The notes beneath the pieces were generated by a model. It had not been told where the DNA came from. It ran no database searches and was given only the letters and a program-made list of their open reading frames with translations. DNA of 9,291 bases, from contig JBNKHC010000370.1 in NCBI GenBank assembly GCA_050290145.1, positions 1-9,291 of the forward strand, given 5' to 3'. This document shows positions 7,390-9,291 of the stretch, one piece after another. The stretch is from Pelagibius sp050290145 (GTDB lineage: Bacteria > Pseudomonadota > Alphaproteobacteria > Kiloniellales > Kiloniellaceae). The position numbers and the translations under genes are program-made. Each line of letters begins with the position of its first letter. Positions within the stretch are counted from its first letter, which is position 1.

Positions 7390-7704
7390 TTAGCCGAACT
7401 TCACCGCGGTCCCGTTGGCCGAGACCATGAGCATGGAATCGCCGACCACCTCGTAGTCCAGGTCGACGGCGACCACGGCGTCGGCGCCGAGGGCCTGGGC
7501 CTGCTCGATCATGTCTTCGACGGCGTGCTCCTTGGCGCCGCGCAGCGCCTTCTCGTAGCCGCCGGCGCGCCCGCCCACGACGTCGCGCACCCGGGCGAAG
7601 ACGTCGCGGAAGACATTGGCGCCGACGATGCAGTCGCCGGAGACGATGCCCAGGTACTCGGCGATCTTCTTGCCTTCGATTCCATCGGTGGTGACGATCA
7701 GCAT
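7390..7704 (-). CDS. ybjQ: YbjQ family protein (UPF0145, putative heavy-metal-binding domain)
   Basis: A 104-residue soluble cytoplasmic protein of full length for the YbjQ/UPF0145 family (about 103-107 residues). Family signatures include MLIVTTDGIEGKKIAEYLGIVSGD at the start (about 1-24), GANVFRDVFARVRDVVGGRAGGYEKAL in the middle (about 28-54), and GADAVVAVDLDYEVVG (about 73-88) with SMLMVSANGTAVKF at the end. The ATG at 7704 has GAGGA four bases upstream. Members form ring-like oligomers with a ferredoxin-like fold; the 'heavy-metal-binding' label comes from the domain name, and no biochemical role is established. A single cysteine (C25) is present, so a thiol metal site of the classic CxxC kind is not seen. 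It converges on gdhZ with 95 bp between stops and is divergent from the UMF1 transporter with 151 bp between starts, so it is probably a single-gene transcript. Confidence 0.95.
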   Translation of the reverse strand: MLIVTTDGIEGKKIAEYLGIVSGDCIVGANVFRDVFARVRDVVGGRAGGYEKALRGAKEHAVEDMIEQAQALGADAVVAVDLDYEVVGDSMLMVSANGTAVKFG

Positions 7705-7790
7705 GGGGTCCTCGCGCGGTGTTGGTTCCTGCGCGCAGCCTACATTGCTTGAGCGTCCTGGAGAAAGTTGCTAGCCAGAAGGCCGCTAGC

Positions 7791-7804
7791 CCCTGATCTC
7801 AGGG
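7791..7804. promoter_or_regulatory. 14-bp dyad between divergent ybjQ and the UMF1 transporter gene
   Basis: CCCTGA (7791-7796) and TCAGGG (7799-7804) are perfect 6-bp inverted arms with two bases between them. The tiny spacer argues against an RNA hairpin and for a dimeric protein site. It lies 52 bases before the transporter ATG and 87 bases before the ybjQ ATG. Just upstream are two copies of GCTAGC (7770-7775 and 7785-7790). I do not recognise the cognate regulator. Confidence 0.35.
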
Positions 7805-7840
7805 CACAACGACTTGATTCGCCGCATTTTGTCGCGGCCC

Positions 7841-7849
7841 AGGGGGAGG
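7841..7849 (+). promoter_or_regulatory. Strong Shine-Dalgarno that decides the UMF1 transporter start
   Basis: AGGGGGAGG is followed by six bases and ATG at 7856. The open frame continues upstream to a TTG at 7814, but that codon has no such motif, so the ATG is preferred. Confidence 0.8.
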
Positions 7850-7855
7850 TTTCAG

Positions 7856-9169
7856 ATGGTTTCCGGTGCGCCAGCCTCCCCGCTTCATGAGCCCGGGCCT
7901 ATCGGCTGGCAGGGGCGCCGCGCCGCCGCCTTCGCCTGGTGCCTTTACGACTGGGCCAACTCCTCCTACCCGACGGTGATCATCACCTTCGTCACCGCCG
8001 CCTACTTCACCCGCGCCGTCGCCGAGACGCCGGAGGCCGGCACCGGGCAGTGGGGCCTCATGCTCTCGCTTTCGGGGGTCGTGCTCGCGGTCATGGCGCC
8101 GATCTTCGGTGCCATTGCCGACCAGGGCGGCGGGCGCAAGCCCTGGATCGGCGCCTTCTCGCTGGTCGCCATCCTCTGCGCGGCGGGGCTGTGGTGGATC
8201 GAGCCCGACCCGGGCTTCGTGGTGCCGGCCCTGCTGCTGGTTGCCGTCGGCAACACGGCCTTCGAGTTCGGCCATGTCTTCTACAACGCCATGCTGCCGG
8301 AGATCGCGCCGAAGAGTCACCTGGGGCGGCTGTCGGGCTGGGCCGGCGGGCTGGGCTACGTCGGCGGCATCGCCTGCCTGGCGGCCTGCCTTTTTCTCTT
8401 CGTGCTGCCGGAGGTCCCCATCCTCGGCCTCGACAAGCAGCGGGCCGAGGAGGTGCGCATCACCGGTCCCTTCGTCGGCCTGTGGTTCGCCGTCTTCGCC
8501 CTGCCGCTCTTCGCCACGGTGCGCGAGCGCGCGCGCCCCTTCCACACCGGCCGCGCGGTGCGCGACGGCCTGGCCAGCCTGTGGCGCACCCTGAAGCTGC
8601 TGCCCGAGCAGCGCCAGACCGGCCGCTTCCTCCTGGCGCGCATGCTCTACACCGACGGCCTCAACACCCTCTTCGCCTTCGGCGGTATCTATGCCGCCGG
8701 CAGCTTCGGCATGAGCTTCGAGGAGATCCTGATCTTCGGGATCCTGCTGAACGTCACCGCCGGCCTCGGCGCCTTCGCCTTTGCCTGGATCGACGACCTG
8801 GTGGGCGCCAAGTTCACCATCCTCTTCTCGGTGGCGGCGCTGATCCTGCTGGGCGGCGCCATCCTGCTGGTGCAGAGCCAGTTGTGGTTCTACGTGCTGG
8901 GCTGCGGCATCGGCGTCTTCATCGGCCCGGCGCAGACCGCCAGCCGCTCCTTCATGGCGCGCATCGCCCCGCCGCACCTGCATGCGGAATTCTTCGGGCT
9001 CTATGCGCTCTCCGGCAAGGTGACGGCCTTCCTCGGCCCGGCGCTGGTCGGCTGGGTCACGGTCTGGGCCGACAGCCAGCGCGTCGGCATGGCGATGATC
9101 CTGCTGTTCTTCCTGGCCGGGCTGCTGCTGATGCGGGGTATCCGCGATCCGCAGAAGCCCGCGGCCTGA
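7856..9169 (+). CDS. MFS transporter, UMF1 / Atg22-like family
   Basis: An inner-membrane protein of 437 residues from the ATG at 7856. The UMF1-family hallmark AWCLYDWANSSYPTVIITF (about 27-45) opens the first membrane helix. The MFS loop 2-3 signature appears as GAIADQGGGRKPW (85-97). A second family block, FEFGHVFYNAMLPEIAPKSHLGRLSG, lies at about 136-161. Further hydrophobic segments follow at about 66-88, 98-114, 121-135, 166-186 and 205-221, with at least five more in the second half separated by a charged central loop (about 222-262). About 12 helices in total are expected. In yeast, Atg22 exports amino acids from the vacuole; bacterial members have no assigned substrate, so I do not give one. 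The short cytoplasmic tail ends in a basic and proline-containing stretch. It is divergent from ybjQ, converges with the partial gene at the right edge, and is probably transcribed alone. Confidence 0.94.
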   Translation: MVSGAPASPLHEPGPIGWQGRRAAAFAWCLYDWANSSYPTVIITFVTAAYFTRAVAETPEAGTGQWGLMLSLSGVVLAVMAPIFGAIADQGGGRKPWIGAFSLVAILCAAGLWWIEPDPGFVVPALLLVAVGNTAFEFGHVFYNAMLPEIAPKSHLGRLSGWAGGLGYVGGIACLAACLFLFVLPEVPILGLDKQRAEEVRITGPFVGLWFAVFALPLFATVRERARPFHTGRAVRDGLASLWRTLKLLPEQRQTGRFLLARMLYTDGLNTLFAFGGIYAAGSFGMSFEEILIFGILLNVTAGLGAFAFAWIDDLVGAKFTILFSVAALILLGGAILLVQSQLWFYVLGCGIGVFIGPAQTASRSFMARIAPPHLHAEFFGLYALSGKVTAFLGPALVGWVTVWADSQRVGMAMILLFFLAGLLLMRGIRDPQKPAA

Positions 9170-9174
9170 CGCTT

Positions 9175-9211
9175 CGCCTCAGCAGCAGGGCTGGCGCTGG
9201 CCGCTGAGGCG
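9175..9211. terminator. Candidate hairpin between convergent genes
   Basis: Nine-base arms CGCCTCAGC (9175-9183) and GCTGAGGCG (9203-9211) are perfectly complementary around a 19-base loop. The hairpin begins six bases after the transporter stop and contains the TGA stop (9181-9179) of the minus-strand gene at the edge. No T-tract follows on either strand, so it is not a classic intrinsic terminator. It could serve as a bidirectional pause site or 3'-end barrier for the tightly convergent pair. Confidence 0.4.
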
Positions 9212-9291
9212 CAGGCCGCGCAGGCTGCAGCCACCCACCAAATGGCGGAACACGCGGCCGAGCGCCGCGCGCACCGCCGCGCCGTGCAGGC
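9179..9291 (-). CDS. C-terminal end of an unidentified protein, 5' part beyond window
   Basis: On the minus strand a frame is open from the window edge to a TGA at 9181-9179, giving 36 complete final residues, which begin LHGAAVRAALGRVFRHLVGG and end QPCC. Third codon positions are G or C in 34 of 36 codons, matching the real genes here, whereas the neighbouring minus-strand frame is less biased; this supports coding. The arrangement is also sensible: convergent with the transporter, with nine bases between the stops. The adjacent terminal cysteines are notable, but the fragment is too short to name a family. It could still be a chance open frame in GC-rich DNA. Confidence 0.5.
   Translation of the reverse strand, partial: LHGAAVRAALGRVFRHLVGGCSLRGLRLSGQRQPCC

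Noticed and set aside
7360..7752. A 130-codon plus-strand open frame over ybjQ
   Set aside because: The opposite strand encodes a full-length, clearly recognisable YbjQ protein with a ribosome binding site.
7814..7855. TTG start for the transporter at 7814
   Set aside because: The ATG at 7856 has a very strong AGGGGGAGG six bases upstream; the TTG has no such motif.
7799..8983. A 394-codon minus-strand open frame antisense to the transporter
   Set aside because: The composition is that of a reversed membrane-protein gene in GC-rich DNA; no domain is recognisable and the plus strand has the UMF1 signatures.
9001..9234. A 77-codon minus-strand open frame at the right edge
   Set aside because: It overlaps the end of the transporter gene, starts with an Ala/Ser/Cys-rich low-complexity run and has no recognisable domain; the other minus-strand frame ending at 9179 has better third-position bias.

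Overview
The window looks like a piece of chromosome from a high-GC alphaproteobacterium. The GC-rich third codon positions, the roughly 180 kDa NAD-dependent glutamate dehydrogenase and the overall gene style fit a Rhodospirillales-like member, but no marker here fixes the genus. I see no insertion sequence, phage gene, integrase, tRNA, rRNA or CRISPR array. It reads as ordinary core or near-core chromosome rather than an accessory island.

Left part (1-2075, all minus strand): an AraC-family activator with an N-terminal cupin-type domain, cut by the window edge, lies downstream of a LacI-family regulator closely resembling E. coli GntR. The two are 99 bp apart, with a possible hairpin terminator over the gntR stop codon. 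The GntR-like protein carries a 38-residue, strongly basic, Ala/Lys/Arg-rich C-terminal extension not expected in this family.

Centre: a 335-bp divergent intergenic region (2076-2410) separates gntR from the large NAD-glutamate dehydrogenase gene (2411-7294, plus strand, 1627 codons, intact). It holds one clear 14-bp LacI/GntR-type operator (2146-2159), four GANTC sites within 196 bp, and a GC-rich hairpin. The enzyme deaminates glutamate to 2-oxoglutarate and ammonium, feeding amino-acid carbon into the TCA cycle. A sugar-acid-type repressor divergent from it, with no gluconate gene in view, hints at a carbon/nitrogen link, but this is inference.

Right part: a small YbjQ (UPF0145) gene on the minus strand converges on the dehydrogenase gene. 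It is divergent from a 12-helix-type MFS transporter of the UMF1/Atg22-like family (7856-9169). A perfect 6-bp-arm dyad lies between these two. At the right edge, the last codons of a minus-strand gene of unknown function converge on the transporter with only 9 bases between the stop codons, and a 9-bp-arm hairpin spans that junction.

Nothing here is convincingly a new multi-gene system. The points most worth following are the GntR operator shared with gdhZ, the basic tail on GntR, the GANTC cluster upstream of gdhZ, and the RclR-like cysteine pair in the AraC regulator.
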